A stretch of DNA of 12,934 nt from positions 1-12,934 of the forward strand of contig CAJVPP010002985.1 of assembly GCA_910592005.1 (NCBI GenBank), written 5' to 3'. Below are positions 1-7,560 of the stretch, piece after piece (the first letter of the stretch is position 1; every line of letters begins with the position of its first letter). The notes under the pieces were generated by a model. The model was not told the DNA's origin. It saw nothing but the letters and a program-made list of their open reading frames with translations, and made no database searches. The translations under genes and the position numbers were made by a program. The DNA comes from Funneliformis mosseae. Taxonomy: Eukaryota; Glomeromycota; Glomeromycetes; Glomerales; Glomeraceae.

Positions 1-2454
1 TACCCACTAATAATAATTTATTTTATTATAAAAAATTTAGTTGAGTTTAAATTACAATATTAAATACTGATAATCAAATAAAATTACTTACTCCCTTTAG
101 TAATATTTTATATTTAAAATAAAAAATTTAATTAAGATTAAATTATAATAATAAGTATGATTAAATACTAATAATTAATAAAAATAACTTACCCACTAAT
201 AATAATTTATTTTATTATAAAAAATTTAGTTGAGTTTAAATTACAATATTAAATACTGATAATCAATAAAATAACTTACAATCTAAATTATTAAAAATAA
301 AAAATTTTATTGTGTTGAAATTATAATTTAAAGTATAATTAAAATATTAATAAATAATAAAAATAACTTACCATCTATTACATTATTAATTATTAAAATA
401 AAAATTTATTTAAATTTAAATTATAATAAAAAGTATTATTAAATAATGATAATTAATAAAATAACTTACAATCTAAATTATTAAAATAAAAATTTAATTT
501 AATTTATATTATTATAATGAAAAATAATAATTAAATACTGATAAGTAATAAAAGAACTTTACCCACTAATAATAATTTAATTTATTAAGTAAAAAATTTA
601 ATTAAATTTAAATTACAGTATAAAATATATTAAACATTGATAATTAATAAAAATAACTTACAATCTAAATTATTAAAATAAAAAATTTGGTTAAATTTAA
701 AATATAGTAAAAATTATTATAAATTCTAAAAATCTATAAAATAACTTACAATCTAAATTGTTAAAATAAAAATTTAATTAAATTTAAATTATAGTAAAAA
801 GTATAATTAAATAATAATAATCAATAAAAATAACTTACAATCTAAATTATTAAAATAAGGAATTTAATTAAATTTAAATTAAATATTAAAAATTAATAAA
901 AAATAACTTACCCACTAATAAAAGTTAGATAAAAAATTTAGTTGGGTTTAAATTACAATGAAAAGTATAATTAAATGCTAATAAGTAATTAAATAACTTA
1001 CAATCTAAATTATTAAAATAAAAAATTTAATTGAGATTAAATTATAATAATTAAATACTGATAATTAATAAAAATAACTTACAATCTAAATTATCAAAAT
1101 AAAATTTTAATTGAAATTAAATTACAGTAAAAAGTATAATTAAATACTGATAATTAAAAATAATTTCACCTACTAATAATTTATAGATAAAAAATTTAGT
1201 TGAATTTAAATTACAATAAAATTATAATTAAATACTAATAATCAATAAAAATAACTTACAATCTAAATTAAAGTAAAAATTAAATTGAGTTTAAAATATA
1301 ATAAAAAGTAAAATTAAATACTAATAATCAATAAATATAACTTACCCACTAATAATAATTTAATTTTGTTAAATAAAAAATTTAATGAGTTTAAATTTAG
1401 TAAAAAGTATAATTTAAATACTAATAATTAATAAAAATAACTAACTTTCTTTAATAATATTTTATATTTTAAATAAAAAGTTTAATTAAGTATAAATTAT
1501 AGTAAAAAGTATTATTACTGATAGTTAATAAAATAAATTACCATCTATTATATTATTAATTTATTAAAATATATTTATTTAAATAAAAAATTTAGTTAAA
1601 TTTAAATTACAGTAAAAAGTATCATTAAATACTAATAATCAAAAAAAATAACTTACTTCCTTTAATAAAATTTTATATTTTAAATAAAAAATTTAAATTA
1701 TAATAAAAAGTATAATTAAATATTGATAATTAATAAAATAACTTACTCCCTTTAGTAAAATTTTATATTTTAAATAAAAAATTTATTTGAGTTTAAATTA
1801 TAATAAAAGTATAATTAAATATTGATTAGTAATAAAAAATTACTTACTATCTAAATTATTAAAATAAAATTTAATTAAGTTTAAATTACAGCAAAAAGTA
1901 TTATTAAATAATCAATAAAATAACTTACCCACTAATTTTGTTAAATAAAAAATTTAGTTGGATTTCATTCACAATAAAAATACTGATAATCAATAAAAAA
2001 AAATAACTTACCATCTATTGTATTAATAATTATTAAATATTTTTTAAATAAATAATTTATTTGAAAAAACATTATAATAAAATATTTAATTAATTAATTT
2101 AACTTACTTTCTATAATATTATTAATATATTAATATTATAAAAAATTATAAATCATTTAAATCATTTAATTATTAAATATAACTTACCATCTATAATATT
2201 TTAAATAAAAGTTTATTAACGTTTAAATTATTATAAAATATAATTAATATATGCTAAATATAAATAGCTTACTGACTAAAGATATTGTTAATTATTAAAA
2301 AAATTTTAAAATAATTAAATTTAAATAATTTAAATACAATATAAAATAAAGATAACTTACTCCCTATAGTATTATTGATCATTAGATAATTTTTTTAAAT
2401 AAATGAAAAGTTTCGATTATATAAGTATAATAGAAAATAAAAGACTTACAATCT
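1..2454 (-). repeat. Tandem array of about 90-bp intron units separated by 3-nt putative microexons
   Basis: Each unit reads, on the minus strand, donor GTAAGT, an AT-rich body, acceptor AG, three bases, then the next donor. Triplets in transcript order with plus-strand start positions: ATT 2450, GGA 2361, TCA 2273, ATG 2188, AAA 2108, ATG 2012, TGG 1929, ATA 1848, GGA 1747, GAA 1657, ATG 1542, AAA 1446, TGG 1346, ATT 1260, TAG 1170, ATT 1083, ATT 1002, TGG 912, ATT 839, ATT 750, ATT 662, TGG 563, ATT 470, ATG 372, ATT 280, TGG 193, GGA 92, TGG 4. The donor is exactly GTAAGT in 22 of the 27 complete units. Exceptions are GTAAGC (2273), GTAATT (1542), GTTAGT (1446), GTGAAA (1170) and GTAAAG (563). 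Introns are 70-112 bp. Several carry CTCAACTAAA or TTAACTAAA roughly 35 bases before the AG, a plausible branch site. Confidence 0.85.
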
Positions 2455-3117
2455 AATATATTATAAAGCCATTAAATTTTTTAATAGAAATTAAAGATTA
2501 TTTATTTAAATATTATAGTTGGACTTAATAAATAGATACCATTTAATTCTCTTAATGTGGGAGCATTAGGAACATCTGAAACTGGCTCTATCATAATGTT
2601 TATTTATTTTAGAAAATAATTGATTAATTAATTTAAATACTAAGGTAAACATAATTTTTAAATAATTTATAAATGTTCTTTACCATATAATCTTTCTAAT
2701 ATTTGAACAATTATTGATTATAATTAACGTAATATAATACTTTAAATTAATTACATTGCTATTGTATTTACCTTCATCACTCGAAACTATTTCATATTTC
2801 AAATTTATAGTAATACAAGCATAATTAACGAATTACAGTATTATCGTGATATTTATTTTTACCTGTATCACTCGACATAAATTCTATATCTTAATTTTTA
2901 GCAAACTGAGTATAATTAACAAATTACCATAGTATTTGTTAATGAATTATATTTATTAACTTCATTACTTGAAACTGGTTCTATATTAAATTTGATAAAA
3001 TTTAAAGTTTCAAATTTTTAAAGAACCAAAATTATGAATATAGTATTTGAAAGTGATTAAACATCATGGTATTACCTTTTATTTCTTTTAATGAGAACAT
3101 TTTCTTAGCATCCAAAA
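1..3117 (-). CDS. Putative microexon gene, 3' end beyond window; product unknown
   Basis: I do not recognise the protein. The minus strand holds an ordered series of short exons, each bounded by AG and a GT donor: 3076-3117 (42 nt), 2961-2980 (20, or 21 with a damaged donor), 2863-2883 (21), 2772-2786 (15), 2684-2695 (12), 2540-2587 (48), then 28 three-base exons down to position 4. Apart from the second, all lengths are multiples of three, and every junction falls after the first base of a codon, so any exon can be skipped without a frameshift. The early exons encode related acidic peptides (EPVSSNE, EFMSSDT, VSSDE, EPVSDVPNAPTLRELN). An in-frame ATG lies at 3100-3098, but a start in an upstream exon is possible and no signal peptide was found. 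Tandem-repeat secreted proteins with one repeat per exon would be a reasonable comparison. Expression and function are inference only. Confidence 0.5.
2540..2587 (-). other. Sixth exon (48 nt), longest in the gene
   Basis: The acceptor is GATAG and the donor GTATCT. It encodes EPVSDVPNAPTLRELN and leaves one base (G) that combines with the first triplet exon. The first half repeats the PVS motif of the second exon. The rest (DVPNAPTLRELN) is unique in the window. This exon fixes the reading phase used to test the three-base array. Confidence 0.55.
2684..2695 (-). other. Fifth exon (12 nt)
   Basis: AAAGATTATATG lies between acceptor ATTAG and donor GTAAAG and encodes E-R-L-Y plus one base. 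It is intermediate in size between the 15-21 nt exons and the three-base units, and its last three bases (ATG before GTAA) resemble the ATG triplet units further along. Confidence 0.45.
2772..2786 (-). other. Fourth exon (15 nt), repeat peptide VSSDE
   Basis: TTTCGAGTGATGAAG lies between acceptor AATAG and donor GTAAAT. With the G of the previous exon it reads V-S-S-D-E. It is six bases shorter than its sister exon at 2863-2883, and the shared core TCGAGTGAT shows common origin. The downstream intron is 76 bp. Confidence 0.5.
2863..2883 (-). other. Third exon (21 nt), repeat peptide FMSSDT
   Basis: The exon is bounded by acceptor ATATAG and donor GTAAAA. It starts with the last two bases of a codon and ends with the first base of the next, the same phase as its neighbours. 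The encoded FMSSDT aligns with PVSSNE and VSSDE of adjacent exons, indicating exon duplication. Confidence 0.5.
2961..2980 (-). other. Second exon, donor apparently damaged
   Basis: The acceptor is ATATAG and the exon encodes PVSSNE, closely related to the peptides of the neighbouring exons. Sister exons end AAG followed by GTAAA. Here the sequence is GAAGTTAATA, as if one G were lost. Use of GTTAAT gives a 20-nt exon and shifts the frame into a stop within the 48-nt exon. A longer form ending at the GTAATT donor (2928-2980, 53 nt) also breaks frame. Skipping the exon keeps the frame, so it may be a pseudo-exon or alternatively spliced. Confidence 0.4.
3076..3117 (-). other. First visible coding exon of the microexon gene (42 nt)
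   Basis: On the minus strand TTTCACAG precedes the exon and GTAATA follows it. In the frame that continues into the downstream exons it encodes LDAKKMFSLKEIK with one base left over. The ATG at 3100-3098 is in frame and could be the start codon. The upstream sequence (TTCTAAT, ten T, AAAAAG) looks like a branch site plus pyrimidine tract, so the exon may instead be internal, with the acceptor at CACAG or at an AAG slightly upstream. Confidence 0.45.
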
Positions 3118-3377
3118 CTGTGAAATTCTTCTTTTTAAAAAAAAAATTAGAATATCATCTAATAGCTGATAAACTCGTTTGCATGTTAAAAAAAAAAAAA
3201 AATTTTTTTATAAATTATTTTGTACAACGATAAACAAAATTTAATGGTAATACATATTATTCAATTATAGACCGAAAAAATTATTTATTATAATTGAATA
3301 AAATAAAATACTTTTTTTTTTCGTCTTATTTTTTGAGTTTTGTAGTATTATACACAATATAATAGTTAGCAATAAAT
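3118..3377. promoter_or_regulatory. Putative divergent promoter spacer
   Basis: These 260 bp separate the minus-strand microexon gene from the first ATG of the plus-strand gene at 3378. They contain long A and T tracts (3188-3207, 3311-3320) and TATA-like AT stretches such as TATAAT at 3358-3363, but no long open frame. A minus-strand ATG at 3184-3182 opens only a nine-codon frame, or a 10-nt exon with a weak GTTTAT donor in the right phase. Promoter function is inferred from position only. Confidence 0.3.
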
Positions 3378-3759
3378 ATGAGTTCGTTACGAGATCACGT
3401 TATTGCGCGTAAAAAATAATCAATATAAATTTAATTTTTTGGATTTTCTCTCGCACGACAAAATAAATAAATCTTTTTTTTGCAAAAAAGTTAAATTTAA
3501 AGTTTAATAATTTTGGTTTAAATTAGCATTCAGACGAATTAAAACTGTAAATGAATACCAAAAAAAAAACTAAGTGATACCTCTTTCTTGAAAAACAACA
3601 AAGAAAAAAAGATTTATTTATTATTTTTTGAAGTGTAAATTATATATTTATTTTTATTTTTTTTTTTTGGAAAAGACGAGCGGTTACATGAAAGAGTCAA
3701 TAATAGAATATTTTGTAAAATTTGGAGCGAAAATATTGGGAAGAATCTAAAGTTGTTAA

Positions 3760-3785
3760 GGCCGGGCAAAAAAAATTTTAGATTC
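3760..3785 (+). repeat. Left terminal inverted repeat of the MITE
   Basis: It begins GGCCGGGC followed by an A8 T4 tract and AGATT, and pairs with 4265-4290 on the opposite strand. It is strongly GC-rich for its first eight bases in an AT-rich region. Confidence 0.8.
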
Positions 3786-4264
3786 TCGTAACTCAGCCCT
3801 CAGTTTCCCAAAATTCACAGAATTTTTTTTTATAGTATACTGTACTTTTATTGGTTCACTCTGCCGAGCATGGTCATGTGAACAAAACTAGCTTAATAAC
3901 TAAAATTACTCAAAATTTGTAGATTTCCCCTTTTTCTATTGACTGCCTCCCATATAATAAATTTCAAGTTTTTTCATGTTTTTTCTTGCTTGAAACTATA
4001 TTACAGTCACCATAATTTTCCATTTCGTATGACAAAAAATATTCTACACGATTTTTTCCCATAGTTCAGGCTTTAATTTATAAACTACAAATTCTTTAAA
4101 AAATTCTCCTATATTCAACAGGAATCCTCTCCCACTCAAATACTGTTTTAGAATTAAACATTGTATTACAATGATTAACGGCAATTTTAAGAGATTGATA
4201 AAAAAAATTTAATATATATATAAAAAAAAAGGGTGACCTGTCAAATTTAAAATTTTTGTCAGAA

Positions 4265-4290
4265 AATCTAAAAATTTTTTTTGCCCGGCC
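4265..4290 (-). repeat. Right terminal inverted repeat of the MITE
   Basis: The minus-strand reading begins GGCCGGGC, A8, T5, AGATT and differs from the left repeat by one T in the tract length. It is followed by the TAA duplication at 4291-4293. Confidence 0.8.
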
Positions 4291-4659
4291 TAATATATGT
4301 CATCGAATTCTTATCATTTGATTATTTAAACTTCGCAAATTTAACTTATTGCAACATCGATGATAAAATTTTATTTGCAATTACACAAGTCTAGATAAAA
4401 GCAAATACTAGTGGATCGTTCCGGACTTAATAACGGTTCCCGTTTCCTAGTCAATAATCAAAAAGAATATAATGTAAAAAAAGAAAAAAGAATAAAACCT
4501 AACCAGCCTGAAATTTTCAAAGGCGAAAAAAAAAACCAACCCAATACTAAAAAAATACTTACTAAAGAAAAAAAAGGTGCAAATTCTAAAAAACAAGAAA
4601 TTAAATATTCGATACCAAATAAAATTAAAAATTTAAACATAAAGATCGATCCGTTCTAA

Positions 4660-5004
4660 AGAGGAGCATTCAATTATTCTTTTTTTTTATTCTCGTTTTA
4701 ACCAGATTTTTAGGATAGGAGAAAATTCCAATTTCATTTAATGTTAGTCGCAAATGTCAAATTAAAATATATCAGACAGCTTTCCTGTTGAATTTGATAT
4801 AGATAAATTTTACTATATTTTAAAATTTTATAAATTTTATGATATGATTGATTCCCACTCCTCTGCTAAATAACTCTCAATATAATTACAACCTTACCGG
4901 AAATCACTTAGCATTTCAATTCAAACGAAAAATACCGCGCATATACGTCGCAGTATATATATGACCGAATTCATGGACTTAATTTTATTACGCGTTAATA
5001 ACAC
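4660..5004. other. Intergenic stretch without a supported gene
   Basis: It holds a T tract at 4680-4688, mixed AT-rich sequence, and a locally GC-richer segment near 4935-4955 (CGCGCATATACGTCGC). The only plus-strand frame is a 15-codon one from ATG 4961. Nothing supports a gene or RNA here. Confidence 0.5.
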
Positions 5005-5436
5005 ATGAATCTGCAATCTATGAATCAATCACAATTCTATAATGAGCTAACAATTCGCTCGCGCTTCATAAAATGTAAGTCACATTCAAATAAGGAAATA
5101 TATTAAATATATTGTATAAATTTGCTGATTGAACATGATTGAACACGTGGGAGGTTTGCTATTAAAATCGAGTTACGAATACAGTAAATCATACGATCTG
5201 TAACTTGATTTTAATAGCTTACCTCCCACATTTTAAACCGTTAAAATAGTAAATAGTGCATATTTATTAATAACTTCGGATAACAAAAAAGTTCAAGTTT
5301 TTTTTTTTATTGATAAATCTACTAACCATGATCACGACAACGACAACGACAACATTACGAAATCTGCAAATACTAAATAATAGTCATAAAGGTACACTCT
5401 CCTGAAAAAATGAACGAAACTCAAGAATCGAAATAA
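5005..5436 (+). CDS. Weak candidate small two-exon gene, about 40 residues
   Basis: ATG at 5005 opens MNLQSMNQSQFYNELTIRSR and runs FIK plus one base to a perfect GTAAGT donor at 5075-5080. A perfect TACTAAC branch-site match occurs at 5320-5326 after a T tract, and an AG at 5382-5383. Joining there keeps phase and reads FIKVHSPEKMNETQESK to TAA at 5434-5436. The branch-to-acceptor distance (about 58 nt) is longer than usual in fungi and the 309-bp intron is long, so this may be chance or a fragment of a larger gene. A (CGACAA)3 run at 5335-5352 lies just after the branch site. Confidence 0.2.
5147..5229. repeat. Imperfect palindrome, 30-bp arms with 23-bp loop
   Basis: The left arm (5147-5176, beginning GTGGGAGG and ending GAGTTAC) and right arm (5200-5229, ending ACCTCCCAC) match at 27 of 30 positions. 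The mismatches are two adjacent bases at arm positions 10-11 and one at 24. The pairing is long enough to form a stable hairpin in RNA or a cruciform. No protein frame or tRNA fold fits. No clear flanking duplication is seen, so a tiny transposon is possible but unproven. Confidence 0.75.
5335..5352 (+). repeat. (CGACAA)3 microsatellite
   Basis: Three perfect copies of CGACAA follow TCA. In the frame of ATG 5328 they encode threonines (MITTTTTTLRN), but that frame stops after 25 codons. Confidence 0.8.
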
Positions 5437-6251
5437 TAATTGAAATATTCAAATAATAAGCAAAAAATTTATTTATTAATAAAAACGACTTTGATGCTCT
5501 AAGTAATCTTATGCATTGTACTAAATAGTATAAATCTTGAAAATTCATGAACGTTAATTTTAAATTTCAGATACTCAAAGATTGGCTGAATACTAATTTT
5601 AAACAAAAATCAATTTCAATCACAACAACTAAGTTTATGTATTCTTAAAACAGATTAATCTAACTTTTCTGAGTAACCTTTTCCAGAGTTTTTGTTGATT
5701 TATCTCAAATTCCTTTCTGCAGAATTTCTTTGATAATCATCTATTTTAGAAAACTTACAAAAAAATAACACTAATTATTTGCTTGATGATGAATTTACCC
5801 TAATAATAATCATACAATTTTGTGAATATCTTTCCTTATGTTATCATATGATTTCCAATTTTCACAAGCTAAATATAGGATTATTTGTAAATGAAATTCT
5901 TTCACTTTTATAATTCTAGAAATACCAAGTAAATGGAGAATTACATCTACTATAAATTAGCAATTTAGACAAATAATTAGAAGAAAAATAGACTTCTCTT
6001 TTACTCTTCACCCTTTTGTGATCTTTTCTTTTTTTTAATTTCTTTTTACTAACATTTTCTATTTATTAAGTGATGTTCTACATGGGATTTTATATCTTTA
6101 ATTAACAACTTCTTAAACAAATTACTTAAAAAAAAACAAGTTTCATAATTTGAAGACTACAATTAGAATAATGTATATTATTAAATAGAGATTTACAGTA
6201 ATTGTTTCTTAGTTTTAAATAGATTTTAATTAGTTTTTTTTTTTTATAATT

Positions 6252-6302
6252 TTTTCCTTTTTCCTTTACCTTTCTCTTTACCTTTCTCCTTTTCTTTCCT
6301 TT
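6252..6302 (+). repeat. Polypyrimidine tract with duplicated 12-mer
   Basis: A run of almost pure T and C contains two adjacent perfect copies of TTTACCTTTCTC at 6265-6276 and 6277-6288, followed by further CTTT-type units. It looks like a simple-sequence expansion. On the minus strand it is a purine tract. Confidence 0.7.
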
Positions 6303-7069
6303 AAATAGTAAATTTAAATATTACTTTTTATTTTCTTTAGGTTTTTATATTATAGATTCTTAGTTATTCTTATTCATAAATTATTTTTCTTAACTCTTTA
6401 ATTCAAAATATTAAATAAAATATATACTGTATCTTTTATATTAAAAAAGCATATAACTAATAGATACACTTAATAAGTTTAAACATAATATAAAGTAATA
6501 GTTAAATTATTCTTATTTTATTTAATTAGTACTTTATATTATCTCTATAAATAAATTTTAAATCTCTGATAAAAAAAAATTTTATTATAAATATCTTCTG
6601 ATTAAATAGTTTAATTTTAATGAAATTTAGTTTAATGAAAAAGAATTAGAATCTAATATCAGTTTTATGATAACTAGTCTATTTAAAAAAGTTTTCTAAA
6701 ATTAATTAATAATAGTATTTTTTAAAATTTTAAAATTAATAATTATTAATATATAATGGTAATCAAATAATATTTTTAGTTTTAAAATTTTATATTTCAT
6801 TAAATATAAATATTAAAAATATTATTTTGTAAATTTGATATTATAATAAATTTAATAAATTTTATTTTATTTTTTTATAATTATTAAATATTAATATATT
6901 ATAATATTTCTATAATATTTTATAAAAAATTTTATACTTACTATTAAAAAATAATAAAAAAAATAATAATGTTAAATTTTAAAATAATATTTACAATTAA
7001 AATAATATAATTTTTAAAATTATAATTTAATTTATAATATAAAGTTATTTTTTAAATTATAAGAATTTG

Positions 7070-7085
7070 TAAGCAAATTTGCTTA
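7070..7085. repeat. Perfect 16-bp palindrome
   Basis: TAAGCAAATTTGCTTA is fully self-complementary. It could be a binding site for a dimeric factor or simple chance in AT-rich DNA. No gene start lies next to it. Confidence 0.6.
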
Positions 7086-7361
7086 TTTATTTATTAAAAT
7101 TTTTTTCTGATTTACTTTTATGAAAAATTAAAATATTTTTATTTTAAATTAATTTTATAAATAGGATAAATTTAATTATAATAATATGTTATATGTCTTA
7201 TTTATAATAATTTTAATTTTATTTAATCAAAGTTTAAAATCAGATATAATGTAAATAATTTAGTAAATCAAAAATTTTTTAGAGGATTATTAATCCTAAT
7301 TCAATTAATAATAACTGGGTTTTTATTATAAGTTATAATGTAATAATCATATATTCAGATT

Positions 7362-7560
7362 ATAGATGCCTGCCAAAACTTCCTCAAAATAATTTCGTCA
7401 TACCCTTTTCTATGTTTTTAGTTTTAACAGTTTCAGCTTTTATCGTATTGAATGGGTTTTGTCGTATCCCTTATTATGATTTAAATATTGTTTCGTCTAA
7501 GTTTTGACTGTTATTAAGGGGTTTCGTCCCTCATCTATAATTTAGATCTTAGCTAAGACA
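7362..7560 (+). repeat. GC-richer island with repeated TCGTC/ACCC motifs, probable old repeat fragment
   Basis: Embedded in DNA of very low G+C, this block contains related motifs: TTTCGTCATACCCTTT (7393-7408), TTTTGTCGTATCCCTT (7457-7472), TTTCGTCTAAG (7491-7501) and GGGGTTTCGTCCCT (7518-7531). It ends with the palindrome CTTAGCTAAG. No open frame spans it. A remnant of an LTR or other repeat is the likeliest origin, but I cannot name the family. Confidence 0.35.

Larger units (their letters stand above)
3760..4290. mobile_element. Non-autonomous inverted-repeat transposon (MITE), 531 bp
   Basis: The left end GGCCGGGCAAAAAAAATTTT continues to TAGATT. The right end is its reverse complement (AATCTA at 4265-4270 through TTGCCCGGCC at 4281-4290), with one extra T and near-perfect pairing over about 25 bp. 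TAA flanks both sides (3757-3759 and 4291-4293), matching the three-base TWA target duplication of PIF/Harbinger elements. A TA-type Tc1/mariner duplication is less simple but not excluded. The interior has no transposase frame, so the element would need a partner for mobility. Confidence 0.8.
3378..4659 (+). pseudogene. Gene relic interrupted by a MITE; lysine-rich C-terminus, family unknown
   Basis: I propose two exons. Exon 1 (3378-3408) reads MSSLRDHVIA plus one base before GTAAAA. Exon 2 starts after a long T tract and AAAAG at 3676 with two bases completing the codon, then reads ERLHERVNNRIFCKIWSENI and on to LKLL at 3758. A 531-bp transposon is inserted there. Past the element and its duplicated TAA, the frame continues from 4294 as IYVIEFLSFDYLNFANLTYC and so on to FAITQV before TAG at 4392-4394. 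A frameshift leads into a second frame, open from 4399 (KQILVDRSGLNNGSR) to TAA at 4657-4659. Its C-terminal half is rich in K, N and E, with no recognised domain. This stretch is richer in G+C than its surroundings. The GTG at 4411 is not a credible start, because the frame is open upstream of it. The first intron (3409-3675) is an inference. Confidence 0.45.
5437..7361. other. AT-rich stretch with no supported gene
   Basis: No open frame of convincing length or composition is seen on either strand. A+T content rises steadily toward the right. Notable items are a pyrimidine-rich tract near 6252-6302, a perfect 16-bp palindrome TAAGCAAATTTGCTTA at 7070-7085, and a 15-bp palindrome AGGATTATTAATCCT at 7283-7297. 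Confidence 0.5.

Noticed and set aside
1..2454. CRISPR array
   Set aside because: The periodic units are degenerate along their whole length, with no constant repeat and unique spacers; the conserved part is a splice-site pair.
1..2454. Ordinary AT-rich minisatellite without function
   Set aside because: Not fully excluded, but the least variable positions are exactly the AG and GTAAGT signals at fixed three-base spacing, while the AT body drifts in length and sequence.
3688..3750. 20-codon frame MKESIIEYFVKFGAKILGRI
   Set aside because: It overlaps the longer exon frame that continues across the MITE, and it stops before the element, so it is probably a shadow.
3757..4293. Tc1/mariner element with TA duplication
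   Set aside because: TAA flanks both GGCC ends exactly, whereas a TA duplication would need an extra unmatched A on the left; the TAA interpretation is simpler, though not proven.
4458..4640. Minus-strand hydrophobic 60-codon frame opposite the lysine-rich segment
   Set aside because: It is the antisense shadow of AAA/AAG-rich codons on the plus strand, which read as Phe/Leu on the opposite strand; no splice or start context supports it.
4411..4659. Independent 82-residue protein starting at GTG 4411
   Set aside because: The frame is open upstream to 4399, there is no ATG in it, and the preceding exon pieces suggest it is the shifted tail of an interrupted gene.
5147..5229. tRNA gene
   Set aside because: There is only one long stem and a 23-base loop; no cloverleaf, T-loop or D-loop consensus is present.
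5328..5405. 25-codon threonine-rich frame starting at ATG 5328
   Set aside because: It is produced by the CGACAA repeat and lies where the putative branch site and intron end sit; no further coding follows in frame.
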